A stretch of 64,000 nucleotides of DNA, taken from the NCBI RefSeq assembly GCF_014636475.1, contig NZ_BMEL01000002.1, forward strand, positions 248,001-312,000, in the 5' to 3' direction. The notes below the pieces were generated by a model that ran no database searches, had not been told where the DNA came from, and saw nothing but the letters and a program-made list of their open reading frames with translations. Shown here piece by piece: positions 33,430 to 42,782 of the stretch. A program made the position numbers and the translations under genes. Source of the stretch: Halobacillus andaensis (GTDB lineage Bacteria > Bacillota > Bacilli > Bacillales > Halobacillaceae). How positions within the stretch are numbered: the stretch's first letter is position 1; every line of letters starts with the position of its first letter.

Positions 33430-34563
33430 TTATTGAACAGCAGCTTGCACATCGATTACTCCGCTTCCATATAAGAAGGAATCACCAAGAGGAACAGCTG
33501 TGTCTATTAATGTTTGTCTGATCTCATCATTAGTCAATCCAGAATCATCTGCTAATAGTAAAGCAGCTGCACCTGCGACATGCGGGCTTGCCATGGAAGT
33601 ACCGTTAAAGCGCTCATAATCATTTCCTGGTACAGAACTTAAAATATCTACTCCAGGAGCCATTACTTCAAGTTCATCCCCAACACTGGAAAAGGAAGCT
33701 CTATTATCTGCATCGTCTACGGCACCAACAGCCATCGCAGCGTCATATTTAGCGGGGTAACCGATGGTGTTTTTCTTCCCTTTAGATCCTTCATTTCCTG
33801 CAGCAGCAACTACTAATACACCTTGGTTATCAGCATTGTTAACCGCTTGTTCTAAAGTGGCTGATCCGCGGCTTCCACCCAGGCTCATGTTAATAATGTC
33901 AATGTCGTTGCTAATCGCCCACTCAATCCCTTGAGCGATTCCGCTGTATGAGCCACTGCCTTCACTGCTTAATACTTTAACGGCGTACAGTTCAGCAGAT
34001 GGTGCTACACCTAGCACACCTAGTGAATTATCTACACCTGCGACAGTCCCAGCCACGTGTGTACCATGACCGTTTCCATCCACTAATGGATTAGGTTCGC
34101 CGCTGACAAAACTCTCTCCGCCAGCTACATTTAAATCTTCATGGGTTCCATCAATTCCAGAGTCCAGTACAGCTACTTTTACACCATTCCCAGTCGTTCC
34201 TTGAGCTTGTACATCATCTGCATTAATATGTGAGATCCCATAGGGAGTCGTTTGACTAGTCGCTTGTGCAACATGATCTTTCTCTACATACGCCACATTA
34301 GGGTTATTGGATAAGGCTTTTACTGCTTGTTCCGGCAGCTTGGCATGTACGACATTCATATACTCATATTCATGAAGTACTTTGCCTCCCGCTCCTTTTA
34401 CGGCATTTTGGTTCACTTCTGATTTAAAACCTATTAAGTATTCTTCTACTACTGCCTTTTGCTCAGCCGCTTTTTCAGCTGAAGCTTGGGCTATGTTACT
34501 GAATGTAAAAGCTAAAGCAAAGATAAAAATAAACCCGGCTACTTTCCACATGTGTTTACGCAT
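33430..34563 (-). CDS. Secreted subtilisin-like serine protease (S8)
   Basis: 377 residues: signal peptide (about 1-28), I9-type propeptide ([11 protein letters not shown] ... [10 protein letters not shown]), mature enzyme from about residue 100. Catalytic triad D134 ([13 protein letters not shown]), H166 ([12 protein letters not shown]), S323 (GTSMASPH), with oxyanion N257. This is the alkaline protease AprE/high-alkaline type. An in-frame TTG at 34566 precedes, but the ATG at 34563 has AAGGAGG six bases upstream. Its terminator is fused to a repeat block. It likely supplies peptides from extracellular protein. Confidence 0.95.
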   Translation of the reverse strand: MRKHMWKVAGFIFIFALAFTFSNIAQASAEKAAEQKAVVEEYLIGFKSEVNQNAVKGAGGKVLHEYEYMNVVHAKLPEQAVKALSNNPNVAYVEKDHVAQATSQTTPYGISHINADDVQAQGTTGNGVKVAVLDSGIDGTHEDLNVAGGESFVSGEPNPLVDGNGHGTHVAGTVAGVDNSLGVLGVAPSAELYAVKVLSSEGSGSYSGIAQGIEWAISNDIDIINMSLGGSRGSATLEQAVNNADNQGVLVVAAAGNEGSKGKKNTIGYPAKYDAAMAVGAVDDADNRASFSSVGDELEVMAPGVDILSSVPGNDYERFNGTSMASPHVAGAAALLLADDSGLTNDEIRQTLIDTAVPLGDSFLYGSGVIDVQAAVQ

Positions 34564-34599
34564 CAAAGTCCTCCTTTAATTTGTTACTCAGAGATTCAT

Positions 34600-34904
34600 T
34601 AGAATTCTGAATAGTCATAATATTATGATACCACCAATGGTGTGTTAGATGTTTGGGAAATATGGACGTTAAAATGCTTGCTTAAGGTGGTGTTCAAGGA
34701 TCAACTTGGGCAAGTCCAGAGCTTGAAGAATGGAACGGATTAAGAATCAACTCGAGGAAGCAGTACATTCTTTTTCGAAAGACCCGCTTCATTTAAGCCC
34801 CAATGTGGGTTTGCCTCAACAGAGGAAGGTAACAATCTAACGGAAGAAGAACAGGGGCGAAAATCCGCCACGTGGTAGAGATCGCCGAAGAGGTCCACGT
34901 TAAG
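34600..34904. other. Gene-free stretch, possibly a decayed gene
   Basis: About 300 bases with no supported ORF. Short open stretches (for instance a 36-codon ATG frame near 34732, MERIKNQLEEAVHSF...) have coding-like composition but no ribosome binding site, and an intrinsic terminator follows at 34905-34962. This may be the remains of a small gene. No repeat family of the window occurs here. Confidence 0.3.
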
Positions 34905-34962
34905 TGTAAAGAGTCGGAGGAATTTTTGATTGGTCCTCTGGCTCTTTTCTCTTTTCTGAATT
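34905..34962 (+). terminator. Orphan plus-strand terminator
   Basis: AGAGTCGGAGGA pairs with TCCTCTGGCTCT, followed by TTTCTCTTTT. No intact gene lies directly upstream on this strand. Confidence 0.65.
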
Positions 34963-35026
34963 AATAAAAATTCTATAGAAATGGTATGATCAATAAAAGA
35001 ACGTTTTTAGAGTAGGAGGATCATCC

Positions 35027-36184
35027 ATGCATTCATTTTTGCAGCGAATCAAAGATCACATCCATACAAAAGATGACACGGTATTTCGTGTTTTGATGTA
35101 TTCGATCAGCAATTACCCTTATGTTCCGGACGATATAACAGCTGAGCTTCTAAAATACAGCAGGCAGTCGCAAGAAAGGCGAATGGCTGTATTATCGAAT
35201 ATTGAAAAGGCAGCCTTTGGCGAAGCTTCAATCGGAGAATGGATCAAGTGCCTTAAGGATGCTGACACGAAAGAGCGAAAGAATTATTTAAATCTTGTTT
35301 CCAATGTAGAATTGGAAAAATTGTTTGAACATAGGAGCGAGCTTGAGCCGTTTATTCCTGAAAAAGATTGGACGTCTTATGAGAAGATTCGAAACGTGTC
35401 TGAAGAAGAAGAGCTTTATATGATCTATGCTGATCTGCTTCAGGACTTATCCGCGGAATACAGCTCCAGGGTCCACGATTTTGCCAAACGTGCAATGGAC
35501 GAGTTAATCAAGCGTGAATGGTTAACAGAGGAAGAAGCCATCGGAGCCGTGGAAGAGTCCATGTCGGCGCCGTACTTGGACTACAATGGTTTATTAAACA
35601 TCTATGCGCTGCGTTACTTCCCTGATGATCGTTACGTATCTACATTAGCAAAGCTGCTTACAGTGGATGAGGATTTGATAGTAGATGAAACAGGCAATAC
35701 GCTCAATTATTTTCAATCAGACGCTGTGGTGGATGAGCTTTACCCTCTATGTAAGGGAGACGATTCCGTTTATCCTATCGGACTTCTTAGTGAAACTAAA
35801 ACCGATTATGCATTAGCCGCTTTACGAAATTTATATGAAGAATCAGCAGACGACTTAGAACTGCGTGAGCTTATCGTTGAAGGAATGTGCCTTCATTTTT
35901 CAGAAGAAGCCATTCAAGAGGTTGAAGCCTTCATGGAAGAAGGGGTATTCTCTGGGATGGTGGATATGGACGAGACAGCCTATGCCTATTTTAAAGTCAT
36001 TAACCGTGAGCATCCTGACCTGATGTTATGGAAAAGTGAAGCGGAGGACCGAGAAGAACAATTCTTTGACATGATGAGTCAGCCTCCACTCCGCAAACCT
36101 TTTGAAAAGGTTGAAAAAGCAGGACAAAATGATCCGTGTCCTTGCGGAAGCGGAAAGAAATACAAGAAGTGCTGCGGTGCTTAA
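35027..36184 (+). CDS. SEC-C motif protein with helical-repeat N-terminal region
   Basis: 385 residues. The last 22 residues, [17 protein letters not shown], form the zinc-binding SEC-C motif found at the end of SecA and in many uncharacterised proteins. The first 340 residues are acidic, mostly helical and HEAT-like ([32 protein letters not shown]). No enzymatic motif is seen. TAGGAGGATCATCC precedes the ATG. An APH-fold kinase gene follows after 15 bases, so the two are probably cotranscribed. Confidence 0.75.
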   Translation: MHSFLQRIKDHIHTKDDTVFRVLMYSISNYPYVPDDITAELLKYSRQSQERRMAVLSNIEKAAFGEASIGEWIKCLKDADTKERKNYLNLVSNVELEKLFEHRSELEPFIPEKDWTSYEKIRNVSEEEELYMIYADLLQDLSAEYSSRVHDFAKRAMDELIKREWLTEEEAIGAVEESMSAPYLDYNGLLNIYALRYFPDDRYVSTLAKLLTVDEDLIVDETGNTLNYFQSDAVVDELYPLCKGDDSVYPIGLLSETKTDYALAALRNLYEESADDLELRELIVEGMCLHFSEEAIQEVEAFMEEGVFSGMVDMDETAYAYFKVINREHPDLMLWKSEAEDREEQFFDMMSQPPLRKPFEKVEKAGQNDPCPCGSGKKYKKCCGA

Positions 36185-36199
36185 GAGGGAGGTTCATGT

Positions 36200-37189
36200 A
36201 TGGAGCAATGGGTAGAACGGCTTTTTACTAAAGAGGTGGTAGAAGAAGCGGCCCGACGATATAACGTTGAAGTGAAAGAGACATTAGGAAGTTTTGAGAA
36301 TTATGTTCTTGAAGTGAATAAAAATGATGAATCCTTTATTTTACGGCTCACTCATTCTTCCCATCGAACGCAAAAAGAAGTCGAAGCTGAACTTGAATTC
36401 TTAACCTATTTAGAATCGAATAGAATCGCTGTTTCTTCTCCAAAACCTTCTGTTAAAGGAAACCTGGTAGAAGACATTCAGGTGGAGGACTCTGCCTTTT
36501 TTGCCTGTCTCTTTATAAAAGCGCCCGGTCAGCCAGTTCAAGTGAATCCTTCTGAAATTCGTCCTCAGCTGATTGAAAACTGGGGGCAGATGACAGGGAG
36601 CATGCACGCCCTGGCCAAAAGTTTTACACCAACCGTTCGAAGAAAGAGGTGGGAGGAGGACGATCTTCTCGACTTTTCTTACCTTATCAAAGAGGGAAAG
36701 CATTCTACTATTTTAGAGGAAGGGCAAAAACTGAAGCAGACGATCCAGGCTCTGCCGGAGAGTCGGGATACCTTTGGGTTAATTCACTCGGATTTGCATT
36801 TTGGTAATTTTTTTGTGAAAGCGGACACCATTTACCCTTTTGATTTTGATGACAGCTGTTATAGTTATTTTGCTCATGATGTAGCTATTCCCGTTTACTA
36901 TACAAAGTGGGCAAATCCGAATGCCAGCCATTCTGAAATGGAAACGCTGCTCACTTATTTTATAAAGGGTTATCGAAAGGAAAATACTATTTCTAAACAG
37001 ACGTTAGAACATGTAACGCTTTTTCTTAGGCTGCGGGACTACACCCTTTATTCTGTCTTACATAAAAAGTGGGACGTCACAGCATTAACCCAAAAGCAGA
37101 AGCAGATCCTTGACCCGATTCGGGAGCGGCTGATAGACAAAAGGCCGATCGTAGAAATATCACCTAACAACATATGGCGTCATCTATAA
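36200..37189 (+). CDS. Phosphotransferase of the aminoglycoside phosphotransferase (APH) fold
   Basis: 329 residues. Brenner motif GLIHSDLHFGNFF and DFG-like YPFDFDDSCYSYFAHD place it in the APH/choline kinase superfamily; the N-terminal lobe has ENYVLEVNKNDESFILRL. Substrate unknown; resemblance to YerI/CotS-like Bacillaceae kinases is general. It lies 15 bases after the SEC-C gene with GAGGGAGG as binding site. Not evidence for antibiotic resistance. Confidence 0.82.
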   Translation: MEQWVERLFTKEVVEEAARRYNVEVKETLGSFENYVLEVNKNDESFILRLTHSSHRTQKEVEAELEFLTYLESNRIAVSSPKPSVKGNLVEDIQVEDSAFFACLFIKAPGQPVQVNPSEIRPQLIENWGQMTGSMHALAKSFTPTVRRKRWEEDDLLDFSYLIKEGKHSTILEEGQKLKQTIQALPESRDTFGLIHSDLHFGNFFVKADTIYPFDFDDSCYSYFAHDVAIPVYYTKWANPNASHSEMETLLTYFIKGYRKENTISKQTLEHVTLFLRLRDYTLYSVLHKKWDVTALTQKQKQILDPIRERLIDKRPIVEISPNNIWRHL

Positions 37190-37218
37190 GAAGGAGAGGA
37201 TCTCTAAAAAAAGATCCT
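37190..37218. terminator. Hairpin after the APH-fold gene
   Basis: GAGAGGATC/GATCCTCTC stem with an A-rich loop, immediately followed by the AGCTTGTAGAG start of a family B repeat, so the usual T-run is missing. Confidence 0.5.
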
Positions 37219-37465
37219 CTCAGCTTGTAGAGAAACCTTAGCCTCAAGAGTGTAAACGTTTGTTGCATGAGGAAGAAAAAAGGGTTGTAGGAAACGACTC
37301 CCTTTCCAGGCCCCACACGACGTGGGGTCGTTCGATGTTGGCACACGATGTGCCGAACTTAATCGAACTTCCTCTCTAAAAGACCTCCGCAGGCTTTATC
37401 AGCCTTCCGGGGTCACACCTTATTCGTCTCTCCCCTAGGAGTGTCGCCGTTTCCTACAACCCTTT
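37216..37465 (+). repeat. Repeat family B interrupted by family C
   Basis: CAGCTTGTAGAGAAACC ... GGAAACGACTCCCTTTCC matches 11036-11130. A family C module (37319-37375, ACGTGGGGTCGTTCGATG, TTGGCACA, TTAATCGAAC) lies where the other copies continue with ATGGGCGAATGG. Family B then resumes with GGGGTCACACCTTATTCG to CCGTTTCCTACAACCC. Confidence 0.85.
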
Positions 37466-37704
37466 ATCGAAATTGATCACTGGAAAAATCTTTTACTAAA
37501 GCTGGGCCCTTATGAAAGCAGCATTTGCAACAGGGCAGTCACTCTACGACGGTTCTGAGCTCCCCGTGTTCCTTTTCTCCATACCAATAGGAAGGAACCC
37601 TTCTATAAACTCATATTAAATCCGTCTAAGCTTTTTCGACAGCCTGAGGAGGCTGGAACATAAGTAAAGCTTTGATGTCAAACAACTAACGATAAAGCTG
37701 AATC

Positions 37705-37815
37705 GTACCGCAACAGTGGAGCAGCTCTATTGCAGCGAGGGACCATAAGGGTACCAGGTACCGAAAAGCTGTAAAAGAGCGAAGTGCCAAGTGTGAATTT
37801 CGGTACCTGGTACCC
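37705..37815 (+). repeat. Repeat family K hairpin with leader
   Basis: 67-base palindromic unit at 37749-37815, identical in arms to the 33179 and 2897 copies. The leader GCTCTATTGCAGCGAGGGAC precedes it. Confidence 0.9.
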
Positions 37816-37834
37816 GGTGCGCACGCGGCGAAGT

Positions 37835-37942
37835 ATTTTGACGGAGCGATGGTAAAGTCCTTTCTTGGCACATAAATAATCCGAACTGATTTCAATAAAA
37901 TCGTTCGGATTATATTATGCCTTATTCAGTTTTGTCCCAGCC
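37835..37942 (-). repeat. Repeat family F, inverted copy
   Basis: AAGTATTTTGACGGAGCGA (starts about 37829), hairpin AATCCGAACTGATT ... AATCGTTCGGATTAT, GCCTTATTCAGTTTTGT: reverse complement of 19312-19415. Confidence 0.8.
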
Positions 37943-37981
37943 TCCTCCTTCTTGAGCAAGCAATATTTTAGTAAACCTTAA

Positions 37982-38524
37982 TTAAGGACGCTTTAGTTTT
38001 TTCTTTAGTAAATGAGCTTCAGATAAAGCATGGGAATTGTTTTTTATTTCTCCGGGTTTACCTGCTTCCCCTAATAAATATCCAGCAAGTGAACTGCCGA
38101 AGAATTGAAGAATGTATTCAAATTGCTGGATAAGAGGAAGTCCCTTAATTTTGGGGTTATCACCGCCCACTGCGATGACGTACACCTCTTTTTGTTGCAG
38201 GTCCTCTTTAAAAGATTCATAGCCCGGTTCTCTTACAAGTTGCGAGAAGCGGTCCACAAAGGTTTTCATGATGCTGGACATGCTGTACCAGTAGATAGGG
38301 GTAGCAAAAATGATCACATTATGCGCCAGCATCTGATCGATAATAAGATGATGATCATCGTCGATGGGCTTAAACCCATGTTCAGAGTGACGTTCATCTA
38401 TGATTCCGTCGATTTGATGGTTTCTTAAGTATATATGAACTGCATCATCATGAACCGCCTGATTAGCTAAGTATTCCGTATTTCCATTTTCTCTCGTAGA
38501 GCCATGAATAACAATTGTACTCAC
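37982..38524 (-). CDS. Flavodoxin-fold NAD(P)H-dependent FMN reductase
   Basis: 180 residues. FMN-binding loop HGSTRENGNTEYLA at the N-terminus, IIFATPIYWYSMSSIMKTFVDRFSQL in the middle (the NADPH-dependent FMN reductase/iron-sulfur flavoprotein pattern) and VYVIAVGGDNPK. Probably an oxidoreductase for quinones or similar; substrate unknown. The ATG at 38530 abuts AAGGGGG, while the GTG at 38524 has a 7-base spacer and is chosen. Single gene, divergent from hemAT. Confidence 0.82.
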   Translation of the reverse strand: MSTIVIHGSTRENGNTEYLANQAVHDDAVHIYLRNHQIDGIIDERHSEHGFKPIDDDHHLIIDQMLAHNVIIFATPIYWYSMSSIMKTFVDRFSQLVREPGYESFKEDLQQKEVYVIAVGGDNPKIKGLPLIQQFEYILQFFGSSLAGYLLGEAGKPGEIKNNSHALSEAHLLKKKLKRP

Positions 38525-38669
38525 ACCCATTCCCCCTTAAACTTTTTTCACGTTCAGCATACACGAACTCATAAATTTTTACACGTTTTAGATTTAGGAG
38601 GGATTCCTAAAGATTCCAAGTTTTACAACCGATATATAAAGAAATGAGAAGAGGTAATGGAGGTATTAG

Positions 38670-39971
38670 ATGTTCCCGTTATTCGCAACTAAAACGAAAA
38701 CTAAAGCAACGATCCTGGTACTAGACCCAGATTCACGCGGCAGAATTCATATGGAACGAGGGTCTGATTTACATAAACAGCTTCAAATGATCGAATTAAC
38801 TGAGGCTGACTTATCCGTGTTAAAATCTTTGCAGCCGATCGTAAAGAACCACATAACTACTATTGTGACCCAGTTTTACAAGAACTTAGAGCACGAAGGA
38901 TCGCTGATGAAAATCATTTCGAATAACAGCTCAGTGGACCGGCTGAAAAAAACGCTCACGACCCACATTCAAGAAATGTTTAATGGGGTGATTGATAAAG
39001 AGTTTATTAATAAAAGAAAAATCATCGCTGAAGTGCACGTAAGAATCGGGCTGGAGCCTAAGTGGTATATGTGCGCTTTTCAGGATTTGCTGAACTCGCT
39101 CCTTTCGATTTATGACCAGGAAATTAAAGATGGAAGTGAGTACCGAAAAGCGATACAGGCGACTACGAAAATATTTAACCTTGAGCAGCAAATTGTATTG
39201 GATCTTTTTGAACAAGAAAATCAACGGATTCGCGAAGAAGAAGCAGTGAAAAAAGCAGAAGCTTACCGTAAGATCGATGAAATGTCAGAGGAGTTAGCGG
39301 CCATTTCACAGCAAGCAAGTGCTTCCACGGAACAGCTCACCCAGCAGAGCGATAAAATCCTCGGTGATTCTAAAAAAGGCACGGAGATTGCTCAGAATGT
39401 AGAAGGGCAATCCACCGAAGGAAAAGAGCAGCTTGAGGTACACCAAGAACAAATGAACCATATTCAAGAGAGCATTAAACAAATTACAAATGAAATGGAA
39501 AGACTAAAAGGTACGGCTCAGGAGATTAGTCAGATCGTTACGATCGTTTCTTCTATTGCAGAACAGACAAATTTACTCTCGCTAAATGCATCGATTGAAG
39601 CGGCTAGAGCGGGGGCACACGGAGCGGGGTTTACAGTTGTAGCTAATGAAGTGCGAAAGCTATCAGAACAAACGAAGAGCTCAGTATCCGAGGTCTCCGA
39701 ATTGATTCAGTCAACGAACGGACAGATTCATAAAGTTTCCAATAACGTGGGAGACATTGATCAGCTTATCGTGGAGGGTACTGAAAATATGGATCAAATC
39801 AACAACTTCTTTACTGAAATTGTGGCGGCAATGGGCCAAAACAAACAGTACAATTCTGGTATTGAACAGGAGATGGAAGGATTTACTCAAGTTATCCAAG
39901 AAATTAATGATGCCGTTGCCCAAGTGGCTTCGTCTTCTCAGCAGCTGACTGAGGTTACAGAGCAGTCATAA
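38670..39971 (+). CDS. hemAT: Haem-based aerotaxis transducer HemAT
   Basis: 433 residues, soluble. N-terminal globin-coupled sensor domain (about 20-190) with the proximal haem ligand H123 in [15 protein letters not shown], the same number as in B. subtilis. A coiled-coil linker leads to the methyl-accepting signalling domain with the hairpin tip [20 protein letters not shown]. It senses O2 and signals to CheA/CheW, guiding motility. GGAGG lies 6 bases before the ATG. Monocistronic with its own terminator. Confidence 0.96.
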   Translation: MFPLFATKTKTKATILVLDPDSRGRIHMERGSDLHKQLQMIELTEADLSVLKSLQPIVKNHITTIVTQFYKNLEHEGSLMKIISNNSSVDRLKKTLTTHIQEMFNGVIDKEFINKRKIIAEVHVRIGLEPKWYMCAFQDLLNSLLSIYDQEIKDGSEYRKAIQATTKIFNLEQQIVLDLFEQENQRIREEEAVKKAEAYRKIDEMSEELAAISQQASASTEQLTQQSDKILGDSKKGTEIAQNVEGQSTEGKEQLEVHQEQMNHIQESIKQITNEMERLKGTAQEISQIVTIVSSIAEQTNLLSLNASIEAARAGAHGAGFTVVANEVRKLSEQTKSSVSEVSELIQSTNGQIHKVSNNVGDIDQLIVEGTENMDQINNFFTEIVAAMGQNKQYNSGIEQEMEGFTQVIQEINDAVAQVASSSQQLTEVTEQS

Positions 39972-39981
39972 GCGGGAATTA

Positions 39982-40022
39982 AGAGAGTGGAGGGATCTAT
40001 TACCTTCCGCTCTTTTCTTTTG
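39982..40022 (+). terminator. Terminator of hemAT
   Basis: AGAGAGTGGAGG pairs with CCTTCCGCTCTTTT, followed by CTTTTG. Confidence 0.7.
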
Positions 40023-40091
40023 CCTTAATGATTGAAACCAATCCCCGGACATATACGTATTAAAAGAAAATGGATAGGCGGAGGAATTAGA

Positions 40092-40793
40092 ATGGACATT
40101 CAATCTGTTTTAAAAGTAAGTAATTGCCACATTACAATTAGGGACGCTGCCATTTTACGTGAAGTGACGTTTGAGGTAAAGCAAGGACGGATTACAGCAT
40201 TAGTTGGACACAATGGTGCTGGGAAGTCTTCTTTGATGAAGGCGATCATTGGATCAATAGAGAAAAAAGAAGGAACGATCATAATTGACGGAATCGATCA
40301 AGATGAACACGTATCCGATTATAAATATCAGTTCAGCTATATCCCTGAAGAGCCGCTTCTTCTTAATGAATTAACCATTTTCCAGCACTTCCAACTGTAC
40401 CAAAAGAGTTATGACATTCCTGATCCCCTATTTATTGAGCGTATTCACACCTATGCCGAGGCTTTTGAGCTGATGGATAAGCTTGATGACTATCCTGAAG
40501 AGTTATCCAAAGGAATGAGACAGAAGGCACAAACCATCTGTGCTCTTTTGCCTGATGTTCCATTATTACTTATTGACGAACCGTTTATGGGGCTTGACGT
40601 ATATGCAGGTACTTATTTACAACAGCTTTTAAAGCAACGCAGAGATGAAGGAACAAGCATATTGCTTACCACCCACCAATTGGATAAAGTACACGACCTT
40701 GCAGATGATTTCGTCATGTTAAAAGATGGGAGAGTTTCTTCTGCAGGGGCGATTGAACAATTTGAACAGCTGGATCGGAGAGGTTCATTATGA
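40092..40793 (+). CDS. ABC transporter ATP-binding protein, EcsA-like
   Basis: 233 residues. Walker A GHNGAGKSS, signature LSKGMRQKAQ, Walker B LLLIDEPFMGLD and H-loop TTHQLD. It resembles EcsA, which drives a membrane ABC system tied to secretion and RasP activity in B. subtilis. The frame is open 20 codons upstream, but GGAGGAATTAGA before the ATG at 40092 fixes the start. The permease overlaps its end by 4 bases. The true ecs locus normally lies beside hit, absent here, so this may be a paralogue. Confidence 0.85.
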   Translation: MDIQSVLKVSNCHITIRDAAILREVTFEVKQGRITALVGHNGAGKSSLMKAIIGSIEKKEGTIIIDGIDQDEHVSDYKYQFSYIPEEPLLLNELTIFQHFQLYQKSYDIPDPLFIERIHTYAEAFELMDKLDDYPEELSKGMRQKAQTICALLPDVPLLLIDEPFMGLDVYAGTYLQQLLKQRRDEGTSILLTTHQLDKVHDLADDFVMLKDGRVSSAGAIEQFEQLDRRGSL

Positions 40794-42202
40794 ATTTCTC
40801 GACATGGGAAGTATATAGATGGGTCCGGAGCCAGCGCTTTAAGAAGAAGCGAAAGCTATATCAGCAAGCGTTCCAGCTGACGTTTGATCTTACGCTGGCT
40901 ATCTACGCTGGAGTGCTTGGCTGCGTGTTCTTGTTCATTCTGGCTGACTGGCTTAACCGCTTTATTCCGCTCCTTGAGTCTTGGCAGTTAAGTGTAGCAG
41001 AATGGGTGTGGGTGCTGCCATTTGCTTTGGTCCTTCGGGCTTGCGTGCAGGCTTTCTTTCACCCTGGTCTTGCGTTTACAACAAGCGAGATGAATATAAG
41101 CATGCTGCCTCACCCGAGAAGTCATTTGCTCTGGCATATCGCTATTGTGAGAGGTTTTTTTCATACGCTCGGTGCTTTTCTATTAGCTTTTGGCATTGGA
41201 TGGCTGACGCCTTTTACGTTTGCATTTACATTTTATATAGCTGCGATTTTTAGTTTGTTTTTCAGTTTAACAATATTAGTTCAGTGGAAGCTTTTTTCAC
41301 TCTCTCGATGGAAAAATCTGCTTATGATAGGAACTTTTTTTCTATTGATAGGAATCCTCCGTTATCTAACAATCAATTTTGGAATACAGGAAGGATTCAT
41401 AGGTCTGACCGTGGGTCTGTTATTGCTCAGCTTAAATATTTACCTTATTCCTCGTGGTTTGAAAGGCGTAGATTGGGGACGTGTCGTGGACGTTAACGAC
41501 GCTCGAGTATGGAACGTTCAATTAATCAGTCAAATGACAAAGGTCTATATAAAACCTCCTAAACGCTATGGGGTTTTGCAAACCTATCTGAGAACTCGAC
41601 GTGCGAAGCAGCGTTTTACAAGTATTAATCAACTCTATCACCGTCTTTGGCGTTATTACTTTCATCATCAATTTGGTTATGTGTGGAAGACGATGATGAT
41701 CTGCGCTGCTATTATAGTGATTTTACCTATTCAAACGGATTGGGTGATGTATATTACGCTGCCTATTGCTATATTTGTGTATATCGAGGTGGCCGCAAGC
41801 TTGTTTGTCGATCAGTTTCGAGAACAGCCCATGTTAAATATTCTTCCAGTTGAGGAAAAGGGGTGGAGGCAAACTTATTTTAGGTGGGCAGCCCTGGGAT
41901 CTTGTGTCCTATTTCTTCTCTATTTTGTTGCAACGGTGGCATTAAATGGACTATATCCTGGTTTAATGCTTCAAATGATTGGGCTGGTGGGCTGGAGTTT
42001 GCTTGATTTAAACCATCGCCTCATAGAACGAATGAATGCCTTCCAGCGGAAAGATGTAAAAGCCTCAGAATCCTTTCGATTGATCGGTTATCTATTTTTA
42101 GGAGTAGGAATGTATTTTCCCCCGGCTGTTTTAGGGGTATTGGTTCCGCTCCTCTTAACAAAGTACGCAGAAAAACTCCCTTTTCTTCGCCCAATGACGT
42201 AA
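40790..42202 (+). CDS. ABC transporter permease, EcsB-like
   Basis: 470 residues, about 10 or more membrane helices in two blocks separated by a basic cytosolic region (YGVLQTYLRTRRAKQRF, then FTSINQLYHRLW). The N-terminus is basic and amphipathic (YRWVRSQRFKKKRKLYQQAF), as in EcsB; EcsB itself is shorter (about 408 residues). It starts within the stop of the ATPase gene (ATGA overlap), so the two form one transporter. Substrate unknown. Confidence 0.82.
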   Translation: MNFSTWEVYRWVRSQRFKKKRKLYQQAFQLTFDLTLAIYAGVLGCVFLFILADWLNRFIPLLESWQLSVAEWVWVLPFALVLRACVQAFFHPGLAFTTSEMNISMLPHPRSHLLWHIAIVRGFFHTLGAFLLAFGIGWLTPFTFAFTFYIAAIFSLFFSLTILVQWKLFSLSRWKNLLMIGTFFLLIGILRYLTINFGIQEGFIGLTVGLLLLSLNIYLIPRGLKGVDWGRVVDVNDARVWNVQLISQMTKVYIKPPKRYGVLQTYLRTRRAKQRFTSINQLYHRLWRYYFHHQFGYVWKTMMICAAIIVILPIQTDWVMYITLPIAIFVYIEVAASLFVDQFREQPMLNILPVEEKGWRQTYFRWAALGSCVLFLLYFVATVALNGLYPGLMLQMIGLVGWSLLDLNHRLIERMNAFQRKDVKASESFRLIGYLFLGVGMYFPPAVLGVLVPLLLTKYAEKLPFLRPMT

Positions 42203-42224
42203 AGCGATAAGGGAGTTTTCTTGC
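42172..42224 (+). terminator. Terminator overlapping the end of the EcsB-like gene
   Basis: AAAACTCCCTT (inside the last codons) pairs with AAGGGAGTTTT (about 42209-42221). Loop bases TTCGC/GCGAT may extend it. On the minus strand it can also serve the DUF488 gene. Confidence 0.75.
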
Positions 42225-42230
42225 GTCCAT

Positions 42231-42590
42231 TTAGTCATCCTGTTCAAGAAGTTCCTTTAGTACAAGAGCATGGTTATGCTTTTCATCCTTTGCTCCATAG
42301 AGTAAAATCACGCGGTTCCCATCAGCAAGATTCCTCAATTCGTCCAAAGATGACTTCTTATCAGATTGACTGCTCAGCTCTTTTTTATAACGTCTTTTAA
42401 ATTCTGAGAACTTCTCAGGGTCATGGTTAAACCATTTCCGCAGCTCTGAGCTTGGAGAAATTTCTTTCATCCATCGATCAATTTCGGCTTGTTCTTTCGA
42501 TATTCCTCTTGGCCAAATTCCATCTACTAAAATGCGGTGGCCGCCGAGATTTCTTTCTTCATCATAAATTCTTTTTAAAATAACCGACAC
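42231..42590 (-). CDS. DUF488-family protein
   Basis: 119 residues. ILVDGIWPRGISKE near the N-terminus, EISPSSELRKWFNHDPEKF in the middle and VILLYGAKDEKHNHALVL toward the C-terminus are diagnostic of the DUF488/YeaO group. Biochemical role unknown. The start is GTG at 42590 behind GAGGAAATT. Convergent with the ABC pair and divergent from the pgs operon. Confidence 0.85.
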   Translation of the reverse strand: MSVILKRIYDEERNLGGHRILVDGIWPRGISKEQAEIDRWMKEISPSSELRKWFNHDPEKFSEFKRRYKKELSSQSDKKSSLDELRNLADGNRVILLYGAKDEKHNHALVLKELLEQDD

Positions 42591-42782
42591 AATTTCCTCT
42601 TCCTTTCCCTATAGTTTGAGTAAGTGTTTCTTTTCATGGTTTTATTTTCCGGATTCTATTTTGTTTAAACAGGGTAATAAAACTATGTTACGATAAAAAT
42701 AGCGAAAAGATGGTGAAATTTGGTTTATTTGTTGGTTAATAAGGAAAAAAATAACTAATCGATAGTATAAAGGGGTGAATTT

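Noticed and set aside
36200-37189. Aminoglycoside resistance gene
   Set aside because: Only the general APH fold is present; nothing links it to a drug-modifying clade.
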